Below, one piece after another: positions 33,332-43,684 of a DNA stretch of 64,000 nucleotides; within the stretch, counting starts at the first letter, position 1; every line of letters begins with the position of its first letter. This stretch comes from Pyrenophora tritici-repentis (lineage: Eukaryota; Ascomycota; Dothideomycetes; Pleosporales; Pleosporaceae): the NCBI RefSeq assembly GCF_003171515.1, contig NC_089391.1:3968001-4032000 (forward strand), written 5' to 3'. The translations under genes were made by a program, and so were the position numbers. The notes beneath the pieces are model-generated. The model had not been told where the DNA came from, searched no databases, and saw only the letters and a program-made list of their open reading frames with translations.

Positions 33332-33841
33332 GGGGGAGGAGATGGCTGATGATTCCTTTTTTCAATGAACATACCTTTACCTTTACGTCTTGAGATGCTA
33401 TAAGTGAACATGAATGCTTCGTCCACTACGATGTAGTACCTGCAGGTGTGGTGTAATCTGCATGTGATTGCTCAAGCTGCAGCGGGATGTCAGTCAGTAA
33501 TGCTCTGCATCCACATTCTTGCGTTTGCGGGTATGCACAGACAGCTATCATTACCAGTTAATGCCTGCTATACTTTAGTCTTTCTCTCGGTAACGTAGGC
33601 TTGGAACGATAGTAACGACCAGATGGAACGGGTAGTGGGGTCGCTTACGTAATCGGACAATACCAGGGTCCAGGTCAGGCGAGGTCGAGCTTGCTTGTTT
33701 GTAGATGCGGAGAGCAGCTCTAAACGTCACAGTCGGGCACACGAGGACATCACACCCCACGCCCACACGTACGCCTCTCGCATACTGAGACCCGTACTCC
33801 AAATACGATACGACCGAATCTGAGAGGGGTCTAGCAACACA
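33332..33841. other. Intergenic region upstream of the small mitochondrial gene
   Basis: 510 bp holding the peroxidase 3' UTR and the promoter of the next plus-strand gene. An opposing minus-strand frame (160 codons) covers the region but lacks an ATG-driven conserved protein and overlaps the real gene; treated as spurious. Confidence 0.4.
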
Positions 33842-34373
33842 ATGGCGACTCAATTCTTGAGGGCAACGGCTCGTGCCGGTATGAGGGCGAACATGGCGAC
33901 TGCTTCCCGCGGCTTTCAAACAAGCGCTGTGTTGAGGCAAGAGACGGTTGTTGCTGCGCCCGTGAGGAAGCCTGTTGGCGCTTTCAGAGGAGGGTGAGTG
34001 ACCTCTCTCTTGTCTAAGAAAGAATGAATTAGGCAACACAGCAGCCTTCACCAACACAAGACTCGCTGAGGGAACGTTATGGAAGAAGAAGACTATATCA
34101 GAAACATGTCAACATCTTGTCTAACACCTTACAGACTGTTCGGGTTCCTTCTCGGTGCGACGACATCCGGCGCGGGCATGTACTACTATGTCATTGACGA
34201 ATACCGCGTTTCCAATCAGCTTTTGACCGAAGACATCTACGTACGCTCCTTCCAACAAACCACGGCTGTGCCTTCCCTTGCTAATATACAAGTAGGCCCT
34301 TCAGTCCGCAGTACAACGGATAGAAGGCTACGTCCGCACCCTCGAGGACAAGGTCAATGCGAAGAAGCGATAA
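33842..34373 (+). CDS. Small mitochondrial membrane protein (3 exons, 111 aa)
   Basis: Exons 33842..33993, 34135..34240 and 34296..34373 join in phase to 111 residues. The first 45 residues are basic, Ser/Thr/Ala-rich and acidic-free (MATQFLRATARAGMRANMA), a mitochondrial presequence. One transmembrane segment follows (LFGFLLGATTSGAGMYYYVI), then a short coiled coil ending RIEGYVRTLEDKVNAKKR. This shape recurs in ascomycetes as an uncharacterised mitochondrial inner-membrane-type protein. The function is unknown and I name none. Confidence 0.7.
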
Positions 34374-34876
34374 GTCACATTGTTCTTCCACAGAGTGACA
34401 GATATGCGAGGTGCGACAAGGGTGGAAATGGTTTCACAGTTTATGAGGCTAGCATTTTCAAATGGTAGTGAACGTGTATATTATGGAATGACTTCTCTGC
34501 CTACTTCATGTATTCCCAATACCTGGCGAGTGTTCATGTTACTGATCTTGTGAGGCTTTTGTGCCGAGTGAAAGGGGCAGAGACATTTTCAATCACCCGG
34601 TGCATGTTCAGAGTAAGAATATGATCAGATGGGGGGTTTTTTTTTACTACCCTTGTTCACTATACACTGATTCTACGCCAATGTCTGTAGGGTGATAGCG
34701 ATGGACCGCCATGACGCAAACTGGAACACTCCTGACAGCTGTGTAGGGTATCACTGCCACCCAATGCCCACTTCAGATATGACCTCCCAAGATTTTAGGC
34801 AATAGACCATTACTATCCAATAAACCCTCAACCAGCAAACTCACCCATCGCGATCCAAATAAGACCCCGATCAACC
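34374..34876. other. Intergenic region, no gene seen
   Basis: 503 bp between two plus-strand genes. A T-rich run occurs at 34637-34646. No feature recognised. Confidence 0.4.
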
Positions 34877-35473
34877 ATGGCCCCCACGGATACCTGCCGT
34901 TACAGACTCTGGAACGCAGCTGAAGAGTACCAACTGTCAAAGCTGCATGTCAACCAAGGCATGTCCTTTGAGGACATAGCACCAATCATGCAGCGCACTG
35001 CTACTACCCTCGCCACCCGCTACGCCGCCATCCAATAGCGCGACGCCATGAACGGCTACAGCTGGACGCCCGCCCTGGACGCCGCCATCATCGCCGGCCG
35101 CTCCATGAAAGATTCTTTTGTCCAAATCGCCTTGCAGTTGGAAATTCACAAGGATGCCGTGCGGAACCGCTGGAATTATCTCAAAGATACCAACCGAGTC
35201 CCCGACGACGTGATGGATGCTCTCCGTCGTGTCCATAAACCTAAACCACCATTTAGTCAGGCGGACGACGAGGCTATTGTGAGAGAGTATATGAGTGGCG
35301 TTGATCGTGATAAGATTCAAGAGGTGCTCAGGCTCGAGGGTAGATCACCCAACGAGGTTCGTGATCGGTGTTTCAAGTTAGAGAAGGAGAGACCGCCGGT
35401 TTGGGAGAATGCTATGATGAGGGCGATGATAAAGGGGGAAGGAAAGAAGAACAATTACGCCTGGAAGCTTTAA
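34877..35473 (+). pseudogene. Myb/SANT-like DNA-binding-type gene interrupted by in-frame TAG
   Basis: ATG 34877 opens MAPTDTCRYRLWNAAEEYQL, a SANT/Myb-like helix start (WNAAEE), and runs to TAG 35036-35038. The same frame continues immediately (RDAMNGYSWTPALDAAII) for 145 more codons to 35473. The downstream part holds two further SANT-like repeats (SWTPALDAAIIAGRSMKDS..VRNRWNYLK and FSQADDEAIVREYMSG..VRDRCFKLEKE). Three repeats in one frame, broken by a single nonsense codon, suggest a very young pseudogene, a sequencing error, or readthrough (context CAA TAG CGC is only partly readthrough-like). A protein starting at ATG 35048 with two repeats is also possible. No splice sites remove the stop. 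Confidence 0.6.
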
Positions 35474-35738
35474 GTTGCTGGTTGTTTTCGTTTGGGTTGC
35501 CGGTCTGTTGTTAGCTCTGTAGATGGATGTTTGGATGTTGCCATCCAGGATGGAGGCCTAACCCTGTACTTTGGAACCGAGATGATCCTCTCTGGAGCTT
35601 GTTATTTTCATTGATCATGATATTCTCTTTAGATAATGCAGCATTAGATTCATACTTCGTGCATTTTTTGGAATATATCCAAAGACTTTCTACGGGTATC
35701 CAAAAGTATTTCTACAGATCTCCAACCTTTCCCACCCA

Positions 35739-36806
35739 TCACTCTTCATACACCATGAAATCCTGCATAAAGTTCTCAGCATCCACCAACATATTCTGCT
35801 CCTTCCATACCCACTCCGCATCTAGCCTGCACATCTTCTGAAAGAGTGCACGCTCCAGACTGCGTCTAACCACATTGTCCTTCGCCGGGCTCAGATCGCG
35901 CTCCTCCTTCTCTGCCAACCATACTGCCAGCTCTTTTGCCATCTCAAGACACGCAGCCCGCTTAAGCTGTATTTTCGCACTGTGGACATTCCATTCCTTC
36001 TTCCCTGCATCAGCACCGCATGCGCCAATCCCAACAGTTCCAAGCACGACCTTGTATTTCTTCAACATCTCCCACTCTACCTTGAGATAGCGACCTACAG
36101 CCCACTCTGGCATGAACCCGTAGCGCGGCATAAGAACCTCTTGGTTGTTTGCGGGTGGCGTCGGGACGACGACGAAGAAGTAGTTGCGGAACTCGTATAA
36201 GATACCGATTGCGTTCATGTCGATGTTGTTTGGGTTCATGATGGAGACTATGCAGCAGTAGGCTGATGGGGGGTAACTGATCTGGCCATCGTTGTCCACA
36301 GGAGGGGTTTGGGTAAGGGCTTCGCGGAATGTGTTTTCTGCGGTGCATCTGGCGTCGCTGGCAGTGGCTACGCTGGTGTCTGGAATAGAGCTTTCTGCGC
36401 GAGCTCTTCCTCTGTTGGACGCGCTGCTTTTTTCGTCGACGAGTGCGAAGGGGTCACGATGCTGATTGCTGGCAATTTTGATACCATAGATGACATCAGG
36501 CTTGCCTTTGAAGTATGTTGCGACTTCTCGCACGAACGTCTCCTTGGTTGTGGTGTAGTTGTGTTCTTCGGCTTCGTTGCTTTTGCCCTTTTCGTACTTA
36601 TATCTCGCCTCCATCTCTTGCGCGATGAACGAAGGCTCGTCCATGAACGCAGGGTTGTCGATAATCGCAGGGTCTTCGATAATCATAGGGTCGTCCATGA
36701 TCGCATGGTCGTTTATGATCGCAAGCTCGTCCATGATCGCAGAGCCGTCCATGAACGAATGCCCGTCCATGAACGAAGACTCGGCCATGATCGCAGAGTC
36801 GTCCAT
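35739..36806 (-). CDS. Hypothetical protein with N-terminal hexapeptide repeats, 355 aa
   Basis: ATG 36806 to TGA 35739. The first 60 residues are ten hexapeptides of the pattern (M/I)-D/E/N-x-x-A/S-I/F (MDDSAI, MAESSF, MDGHSF, MDGSAI, MDELAI, INDHAI, ...), encoded by an 18-bp minisatellite. The remainder is alpha/beta-like: TTKETFVREVATYFKGKPDV, PPSAYCCIVSIMNP, GILYEFRNYFFVVVPTPP, PRYGFMPEWAVGRYLKVEW. I do not recognise the family. The C-terminal part is well mixed and looks like a genuine folded domain. Confidence 0.6.
   Translation of the reverse strand: MDDSAIMAESSFMDGHSFMDGSAIMDELAIINDHAIMDDPMIIEDPAIIDNPAFMDEPSFIAQEMEARYKYEKGKSNEAEEHNYTTTKETFVREVATYFKGKPDVIYGIKIASNQHRDPFALVDEKSSASNRGRARAESSIPDTSVATASDARCTAENTFREALTQTPPVDNDGQISYPPSAYCCIVSIMNPNNIDMNAIGILYEFRNYFFVVVPTPPANNQEVLMPRYGFMPEWAVGRYLKVEWEMLKKYKVVLGTVGIGACGADAGKKEWNVHSAKIQLKRAACLEMAKELAVWLAEKEERDLSPAKDNVVRRSLERALFQKMCRLDAEWVWKEQNMLVDAENFMQDFMVYEE
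36627..36806 (-). repeat. Coding minisatellite, 10 x 18 bp
   Basis: Ten imperfect 18-bp units of the type CGTCCATGATCGCAGAGC (plus-strand reading), in frame with the hexapeptide protein, starting at its ATG. Confidence 0.8.
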
Positions 36807-37137
36807 GGTCGATAAGATGTGGTGTTTGGATGCCCAGACTGATTAAATGCTGATAAAAGTATTGTTCTGTGAACAAAATCCGGTCAGTAAACTATGAATT
36901 ACGCACTGTAACTAGAGGTTAGAGAGGCATTGGCGAAGCGGACGAGGACGAGCAGCTTCAGGTGACGTAGAATTCATGTTCAAATAAGAAAGTAGTGCAG
37001 AGAAAAAGAGATTGCGCAGTGAGGTGCGAAGTGAAGGTGTTTTCGAACGCGAGTTATTTGACGACTGCGCCTCAACAACAACTAGCTGCCACACATACCT
37101 TCCAAGTCGCACCCACGCCAACCCCCACTACAAACAA
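36807..37137. other. Divergent promoter region
   Basis: 331 bp between divergent genes. An open frame at 37012-37137 continues upstream of the plus-strand gene without an ATG and is treated as leader. Confidence 0.4.
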
Positions 37138-37968
37138 ATGTCCATGTCCGCATTCTGTTCTTCGTCTGCCATACTAGCGGACCAGTTTACGATTGATCTA
37201 CTTTCATCTTCCTCAACCGCATACCCTATACCCCACGCCGTCATCCGCGAGCAGAAGACATACTACACAATATGTTTCCATCCTGACATCGCCGGAGTAA
37301 TCCCAACCTCGCCCAAAGCAACGCCAAAATCCGCACTCGCCCCCGCATATCCCGAAGTTGTGAAAGCCTGGGACACGAAGGTGAAAGAGAGGCTGGACGA
37401 AGAGCATCGCATCCGCCAAATCCAAGACAGTATCCTTGATGACGCAGGAAAGCTTAAGGCACAGAAACCCGTCAGAGAAAGGGATCCGGGGGTCGCATGT
37501 GATCAGAACCTACTCCCGGGAATGAGGGCTCATTGGGGGGAGTTGAGGCAGTGCGCGACGCATCTACGTGAGGGCAATGCATTCGAGGTGTGCAAAGGGT
37601 GTCGTGTAGCGCATCACGCGCAGCACGACCGAAATTTTGATCGGACTCTCATGATGACAAGAGGAGCGCGCGTGCCGGTTTGCGAGGGCTATGCAAGAAT
37701 GGCTTTGAACAACATGGGTATGAGGTCGCGAGCTTGTGTTTGTGACAGACAGTGGACGTGCTACGGCTGCCGGGAGAGTGAGCTAGAACATCTTGCAAAT
37801 GCGAGGCATGACGCATATGTAGAAGGAAGGTGTGGTGAATGCGGTGGAACTGGGACTCTTGTGGGAGATGTTGTTGAAGTATGCTTGCTCTGTAGGGGAA
37901 TTTGTGTGTACAAGGACCCAGCTGTTCTACAATGGCGAAGGGAGACATTGAGAGAGATGAGGATATAA
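37138..37968 (+). CDS. Cys-rich hypothetical protein, ~276 aa
   Basis: The start is ATG 37138 (MSMSAF; a second ATG at 37144), because the frame upstream has no ATG. The stop is TAA 37966. The C-terminal half has repeated Cys pairs and His: CATHLREGNAFEVCKGCRVAHH, CVCDRQWTCYGCRE, CGECGGTGT, CLLCRG. They fit several zinc-binding knuckles (inference). The N-terminal half has an alpha-helical stretch (VVKAWDTKVKERLDEEHRIR). Such Cys-rich fungal proteins occur in Pleosporales without known function. It is divergent from the hexapeptide-repeat gene. Confidence 0.6.
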   Translation: MSMSAFCSSSAILADQFTIDLLSSSSTAYPIPHAVIREQKTYYTICFHPDIAGVIPTSPKATPKSALAPAYPEVVKAWDTKVKERLDEEHRIRQIQDSILDDAGKLKAQKPVRERDPGVACDQNLLPGMRAHWGELRQCATHLREGNAFEVCKGCRVAHHAQHDRNFDRTLMMTRGARVPVCEGYARMALNNMGMRSRACVCDRQWTCYGCRESELEHLANARHDAYVEGRCGECGGTGTLVGDVVEVCLLCRGICVYKDPAVLQWRRETLREMRI

Positions 37969-38652
37969 AACTCTTCTAGGCCATGAGACATTGAGGTTGA
38001 GAGAAACCCAGAGAACTTGGTGGATTATGTTGGCGCATGGGGTTTGATACGCAAAGATGATGGGAGACAACATCATGGCCCTAGTATTGTATAGAAATGC
38101 AAAAGCGGTGTTTGGAGACTTTATAACTAATCAATGTGTATTTTGCTTCCGTGCATATGTAAATGTAAATGATGGAACAGAAATATGCACGCTCTTGGAA
38201 TTTGGAGTTGACATGGAGAATATAAACAGTGAGAAGCGGTGGAGCCGTCATGCAGACTATTGCTCATACTGTTGAACTTTGAAGTAGATGAGATATGATG
38301 TACATACATGCCGTATCTTACATTTGTTGCCCGTGGGCAGTCATACAATAAGCGCAGGACTTATGAAGTCATGTCTTGGACGAGCCGCCAACGCATCAAT
38401 ACTCAGCTTAACTCTTATTCTCACATTATTTACTCTTACTACAAAGCCGCTCTCCTTGGATTGTTTGTGAGAATCGAGTTCGTGAGGATGATTCCATTCT
38501 GTTGTTGCGGAACCTTGCTCCCGGACAGCAAAATCTTGGCGCCCGGCAAGGCGGCCAAGGCGAAAGCGACCGCGGAAACGCCTTGATATTCATTAGGACA
38601 CGTGGCCGTATCAGCCTCACCGCCCAAGTCGTGTAAACAGGCGAAGTTGAGT
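37969..38652. other. Convergent intergenic region, no gene seen
   Basis: 684 bp between convergent genes. Small overlapping frames of 60-90 codons occur on both strands but lack coding character. Confidence 0.4.
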
Positions 38653-39801
38653 TCAGAGGCAACCAGAACTGTCGAGTGTGTCTCGAATGTGCCGTCGCCA
38701 TGCTGCCAAACCCGTCTCTTTGCTTGATTCATCGTCTGGATCATTCTTGCTCTGGAGTAGATCCTCCCTAGATAGTTCGCAGCTAGTGGGGGTTTCATCT
38801 GGCATGACAACCCGATAATGTATAGTGAATTCAAATCCAGGGTTCTCTGATGGGCCAGCGCGAGTAGTTTGTCTGTTGAATTTCTCTCCAAGCATGTGCC
38901 GTCTCATCAACGACAAAGTGTCTGCCATTCGACACGCCTCTGGCCGATCGAACATCCAATTTATCTCTAGATATTCGAGATTCTTCACTTTCAGCAACGG
39001 CTGAACCCATGAAGCGACCCACGGACGCGAATTCCTCATCTTCTCTGTCTCCCATGATACGCTAGCCGCAATCGAAGAGGGTGCCGAGATATAGTGACGA
39101 TTCATGCTATTAACGAAGTGCTGACTCAGACTGTTGATGGTCAGATTTAGCCTTCGCAATTGCATGCGCGGAGTAGATATCAAGGTGCAAAGGTCCGGGA
39201 AATAGTGGTAAGCGTATCGTAGTACGAGCGAGTCTGTAGACTTGGCTTGGATGGGATAATGGGCTTTGGCAGTGCCTATCATGTTGCTGCCTTCGTCAAA
39301 GGAGATCTCCATGGCGGAGATGAATTTGAGTGATTCAGCAGGCCTGTTGCACAAAAAGGCAAACGCAGTCGGAATGGCCTCGGTGTCGGTAAAGCTGAAA
39401 AGGTTCTTGCCATAGAAGATCTCTCGAGCTTCATCGTAGATTTGTCGACAAGTTTGCAGTAGGCGGATCTCGAACTTGTGTGTCCAGGGTTCATCGTAGT
39501 CGTCTTCGAGTTGGTAGGTCATTTGGATGTCAGCCGGTAGATCGCTTGGATCGTACCGTGAGCTGGATGTGCGTAGATCGAGGCGAGGTATAGGCCATGT
39601 GCGACGGTGGGCGCGTGGCCTTCTCAATGGGTATGTAAGGGCGATTTGTCTGTAGAACTCAGGACAGCGGGAGCGTGTTTCCTCCGGTATTCTGTCCAAG
39701 GTAGCGGCCGCGCGCTGGATAGGTATAACATCGCGTACAAGTGCGAACTCGTAGATCAAATCTCGGAGCTCTCGTGGAAGTTCGAGGAGCCGGGAACTCA
39801 T
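38653..39801 (-). CDS. F-box-like protein of the DUF7730 type, 382 aa
   Basis: Start ATG 39801 (MSSRLLELPRELRDLIYEFAL); a longer frame upstream has no ATG. LLELPRELRDLIYEFAL is the N-terminal motif of a large fungal family of F-box-like proteins. The centre carries RLLQTCRQIYDEAREIFYGKNLFSF, which is the other hallmark of this family (LLxxCRxIyxEA...iFYgxNxFxF). The rest is irregular with a Leu-rich part (LRRLNLTINSL). Likely intracellular; target unknown. Stop TGA 38653. Confidence 0.75.
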   Translation of the reverse strand: MSSRLLELPRELRDLIYEFALVRDVIPIQRAAATLDRIPEETRSRCPEFYRQIALTYPLRRPRAHRRTWPIPRLDLRTSSSRYDPSDLPADIQMTYQLEDDYDEPWTHKFEIRLLQTCRQIYDEAREIFYGKNLFSFTDTEAIPTAFAFLCNRPAESLKFISAMEISFDEGSNMIGTAKAHYPIQAKSTDSLVLRYAYHYFPDLCTLISTPRMQLRRLNLTINSLSQHFVNSMNRHYISAPSSIAASVSWETEKMRNSRPWVASWVQPLLKVKNLEYLEINWMFDRPEACRMADTLSLMRRHMLGEKFNRQTTRAGPSENPGFEFTIHYRVVMPDETPTSCELSREDLLQSKNDPDDESSKETGLAAWRRHIRDTLDSSGCL

Positions 39802-40491
39802 TCTGTCCAGAATTCGAGCTGTCTGGGTTCTTATCTTCGCCGTTCTTGATTTCTTCAAGGGCAGCTGCAACTAATAACTTTGCAACTATTGTGGGGGCCG
39901 GGCTTTCGATCTTTGCAATGCGACTGCTGTGGGGCACAGAAGTCCGGCAGGATGCGGAGATGCTGTGGTTGATGACGTACTATGTCGGACTCTAGCCCGA
40001 TTGGCTAACCTCGTTTACATGTTAATGTCTCATCGTCTTCTGACTAATCCTGACCAACTACATGTACACGATTTATCTCACATTGTATTTCTCGCTCAAC
40101 ATGTATAAATTCGTCGCATTCCAATAAAATACTACATTTATCAGCATGTTGAGCCATCGGAGTAAACAATACATTATTTTTCCGAGATCGATCCAGGTAT
40201 ATGGACTGTTGCATGTCTACCATGTGACAGTGAGAAAACTTGCAAGGTTTGGTGACGATATTCAATCCATTCCTGGCCGTCGATTGCGTGTTTAGCAATT
40301 GTCTAGCTACTTCCTTTATGATAAGATGGAGACAGTTAGTGTACCCACTCGTATAAACGGCATCTTCTCTACCTACTCTTTTCGTATTCACTTTCCCGTC
40401 ATCTTTCGTCATCGCATCTTAGCCTGAGTTATTCGGCTGGTTGAGATGAGAAATATCACGCCATCCGGTACTAATTGACACTACAATGATC
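39802..40491. other. Intergenic region with one doubtful small ORF
   Basis: 690 bp between two minus-strand genes. A minus-strand ATG frame at 40412-40044 (122 codons) starts MTKDDGKVNTKRVGRED but has no recognisable domain and could be chance. The rest should be the promoter of the F-box-like gene and the 3' UTR of the monooxygenase. Confidence 0.4.
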
Positions 40492-42291
40492 CTACGGTGG
40501 TACGCCATATTGCCCCTTAGAGTCTTCAATCATCCTTGTGCTAACCTCCCGAGCATCTAACACTCCCCGATAATCCTCAGGTCCGTAGCTACTCACGCAC
40601 TCCTTCAATGCCCATCCCTTGCGCCGCACATCGACTGATACATCTTTCAGATCGTCGAGGAGCATATCAAAGTAAGGCAGAGTGTCGAAGACAATGTCTG
40701 GTAGTATATGGCCGTAGCTCATCGAGCCGCGAAGGACACAATACTGTGTATCACAATACGTAGCTTCCAGGATCTTGGAACGAATAGATTCCGTCGGCGC
40801 AGACATTGTCCCGTCAAGAAAAGCCGTAATCCATATAGATTGAAGGTAAGCGCATGGAAAGCCGCCAAGGCACATGAGTGCTCCTGCAAAAGCTACGCTA
40901 CGCTCTGTGTACAGGTTGGGCGGAACCATGAAACGATAGAGACGGTAGGGCTGGTTGTGCGCTGGGAGTGGTTGTGTATGGCGGAGTGAAGGGTCAGGGT
41001 GGTAGACACGACTCGTGTCTCTTTCTTTTAGGTACGGAAAGTCTTTGTAAAGACGCTCCTCAGTTGATGTTATGAGTGCCGTTTGCTCTGGAGTCAGCGG
41101 AGATGTAGATGGTAAGCCGAAGTCGCTCTCTAGGGCCGGCGGTTCGAAATGAAACTTGTGACCTTTCTGCCATCCTGTTGCGCAGACTACAACATCTGTC
41201 TGCAACACGTCACCCGACTTCAGCTGTACTTGTCGTTCCGCATCCAGACTAGCAATTTCGTCGATAAGAACCTTGATCTTTCCTGCTTTGACAAGATCAA
41301 AGAATGAGGTGGGGTAGTTGTGTATAGAAAGTGCGTTCCCGACTTCGAATGCTCCTCGCCACGGTCTTAGTTTCTTTGTCTCAGGGTGACTGTCCATTCC
41401 GTTCAATGAAATGGCGTCTTCGCCGAGTATGTGCCAAAACCCTGCCACGATCTTTTTTCCAAGCCAGGTACGATGGAGAAAGGCTCGCATCCAGCCTTCT
41501 AAACCCGTGGTAGTTGCCCAAGGGCACGGCGACATGAAGCCAAAGAAACGGGTGTGAACGAGCTTCTCGAGCCAGAGATGAAATGGTGTGACATGAGAGG
41601 GTGTCATCCATATCGGTCCGTTGCCGTTCGGTCGGATGAGAATCGTTGCCGTAGAGGAGGCCTGTGTAGCGCAAGCGTATGCTATATCCCAGGCTGATTT
41701 CCCAGATCCGATAATCGTAGTGTGGGTGTTGGGTTTCACAATAGCCGAGTAGTGTGCTGCAAAGTCTTTGGAGTGTAAGACTGGGAGTTGAAACTTTTCG
41801 GAAGCAGGATAGGAAGGCATAAAAGGAGCGCTTGATACGCCCGCCGCGATTACGAGTTTCTTAGCGTTGATTACTGTTTGGTCCTTGTTGTTGATTGATG
41901 AAAAAGAGCTGCAGTGTAACGTCCAACCTTCCTTGTCATGGCTGTTTCTCTCAATGACGTCAACGGTAGTACGTAGGCGCAAGAATTGCTCGATATCAGC
42001 CCACTTTACAAACGCAGTCAGGTAGTCGAACATTTTAGCCGCGGGTATGTGTTCGCCTTTCTTAACGCCAAATGTCTGTTCATCCATCGGGAAATCAGGA
42101 TGTTCGTACATTCCTAGCAGGTTGTTCGTTTTGAGGCCTGGAAAGGTACGATGGGGAGCCCATGGCCCTCCGATGGAAGGTGCTGCGTCAAGGATAAGAA
42201 TACGGGCTGATGGGTGTATACGATGGTAAGTATGGGCAGTCGTAAGACCATAAATCCCGGAGCCGACGACTACCAATTCTGCTTCGGACAT
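40492..42291 (-). CDS. FAD-dependent monooxygenase (FMO/Baeyer-Villiger type), 599 aa
   Basis: ATG 42291 gives MSEAELVVVGSGIYGLTTAH with the FAD-binding GxGxxG at residues 8-13. The longer upstream frame has an ATG at 42438 but the 49 added residues look like leader. A second Rossmann motif (TTIIGSGKSAWDIAYACA) fits NADPH binding, and VVVCATGWQKGHKF is the conserved ATGY-like region of flavin monooxygenases. C-terminal helices follow. Such enzymes hydroxylate or insert oxygen into small lipophilic substrates; the substrate is not predictable. No introns. It lies next to ureidoglycolate lyase in the same direction, with no obvious shared pathway. Confidence 0.85.
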   Translation of the reverse strand: MSEAELVVVGSGIYGLTTAHTYHRIHPSARILILDAAPSIGGPWAPHRTFPGLKTNNLLGMYEHPDFPMDEQTFGVKKGEHIPAAKMFDYLTAFVKWADIEQFLRLRTTVDVIERNSHDKEGWTLHCSSFSSINNKDQTVINAKKLVIAAGVSSAPFMPSYPASEKFQLPVLHSKDFAAHYSAIVKPNTHTTIIGSGKSAWDIAYACATQASSTATILIRPNGNGPIWMTPSHVTPFHLWLEKLVHTRFFGFMSPCPWATTTGLEGWMRAFLHRTWLGKKIVAGFWHILGEDAISLNGMDSHPETKKLRPWRGAFEVGNALSIHNYPTSFFDLVKAGKIKVLIDEIASLDAERQVQLKSGDVLQTDVVVCATGWQKGHKFHFEPPALESDFGLPSTSPLTPEQTALITSTEERLYKDFPYLKERDTSRVYHPDPSLRHTQPLPAHNQPYRLYRFMVPPNLYTERSVAFAGALMCLGGFPCAYLQSIWITAFLDGTMSAPTESIRSKILEATYCDTQYCVLRGSMSYGHILPDIVFDTLPYFDMLLDDLKDVSVDVRRKGWALKECVSSYGPEDYRGVLDAREVSTRMIEDSKGQYGVPP

Positions 42292-42724
42292 TGTGGTCTT
42301 GGAAAGGTGAAAAGAGAGTAGAAATGTCAGCGACAGGAAGGAGGGACACGTTATAAGATGCACTGGAGGCCTAAAGTTCCTCTGCCGAAAGACGGGTGCA
42401 AGCGAGACGTGTATACCAAATGCAGCATAATGCAGCATAATGCATGTAATATCCCTGGTGGTCCACTAATAATCCTTAGCTGTTGATTAGATAGAAGAAT
42501 GTCGCAGCCATATGTTCTCATTTAGGCTTAGAATGCTAACACAAAAACTCCCTGATGTATTGATAAGTACTTGGCAATGTAACGGCTTTTGTAAATGATG
42601 AGAGTTGACATCTTGCTGCGTCAGTTGGCAGATGATGGTGTGAGAAAATATTCTACATGCGTGAGCATTTACATGGTTCGGTCTTACAGCGTGTTTCACA
42701 AAACAAGAATGAGAGCAATTCGCA
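42292..42724. other. Intergenic region, FMO promoter
   Basis: 433 bp upstream of the monooxygenase and downstream of the ureidoglycolate lyase stop. A direct duplication ATGCAGCATA/ATGCAGCATA occurs at 42419-42438. No gene seen. Confidence 0.4.
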
Positions 42725-43684
42725 TCACAATTTCGCCTTTACCGAGCCAACACCAGCCTTGACCTGTATGGTACCTGATGAATCGGTCTCAACTGTCACT
42801 ACTACGCCCTCCGAAGCGCTATTCGGTTGCAGTAGTATCTCTTGGCAGTCCTCATTGCTTACTCCATTCGCGAACTGCACAACGACAAAGTCAATCGGAC
42901 GGTCTCCAACGACTATCATGGGCGCATGCCATGTCCCGGCTCCATACGTCACAGCCTGACTTCCAGTCGCAACGAAAGCGCGGAGATTCTTGAGATCTGG
43001 CAGGCCAGGTCCCTTGGGCCTTGCGGATGGATGCAGCCGCGAGAACTGACTTTTTGTAGGCACCTTTTCGTTGGTGAAGGGGCTGGGTCGCGCCCGGGCA
43101 AAAACGTCCAAGACGCTCTTCTTCCGCTCAAGGTAGGGTGTGGGGTACGGCGGCGCCCTGCCCGTGTGACGGCTGGATGCGCTTGCGGGAAGTGTGGGTG
43201 CGACAATGACCAGATACTGTGTATGCTTGTCTTGTTGCGACAAACCCATCGGTATGAAGGTTTGCGTGGTAAATGGATGTCTCTCGAGAATAGAGACATC
43301 CAAAAGTTGTCTCCGATAGTCACCGTTTCCGTCTTCATCCTCATCCAGGTCCAAGTCTCCCCACGAACTCGGCATGCTCATACTCGGTTCATGGGGCCGC
43401 AAGTTCCGAGGCGCACAAACGAACATGTTCATTACGGCCTTTGCAGGCTTCTTGCTCGGCGCGAGGTTGTATAGATTGGACATGTGGGTGACATCTAGGT
43501 ACTTTGTGGCAGAACCCTGATTAGCGGATACAGCATCGGGCACAGGTACACGGTTTGGTATGGGTAGCTTTGCGGAGGGCGATGTTGTGGGGTTTTCAAC
43601 GACGGTTCCGAATTGCGCAAAGGCGGTTGGAGTTAGGAGCTCCATGGGTATGCGAATCGAGGGCGCGGGCATTGAAGTCGGCAT
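42725..43684 (-). CDS. Ureidoglycolate lyase, 319 aa
   Basis: ATG 43684 (MPTSMPAPSIRIPMELLTPTAFAQFGTVV); the frame upstream lacks an ATG. The fungal ureidoglycolate lyase (DAL3/AllA family) pattern is clear: a LTPTAFAQFGTVVENP N-terminus, HMSNLYNLAPS, ILERHPFTTQTFIPMGLS, YLVIVAP, FVATGSQAVTYGAGTWHAPM and FVVVQFANGVSNEDCQE. The enzyme cleaves ureidoglycolate to glyoxylate and urea, the last step of purine-derived allantoin breakdown for nitrogen supply. It is longer than bacterial AllA because of insertions, including an acidic loop (DLDEDEDGNGD). No introns. Confidence 0.85.
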   Translation of the reverse strand: MPTSMPAPSIRIPMELLTPTAFAQFGTVVENPTTSPSAKLPIPNRVPVPDAVSANQGSATKYLDVTHMSNLYNLAPSKKPAKAVMNMFVCAPRNLRPHEPSMSMPSSWGDLDLDEDEDGNGDYRRQLLDVSILERHPFTTQTFIPMGLSQQDKHTQYLVIVAPTLPASASSRHTGRAPPYPTPYLERKKSVLDVFARARPSPFTNEKVPTKSQFSRLHPSARPKGPGLPDLKNLRAFVATGSQAVTYGAGTWHAPMIVVGDRPIDFVVVQFANGVSNEDCQEILLQPNSASEGVVVTVETDSSGTIQVKAGVGSVKAKL

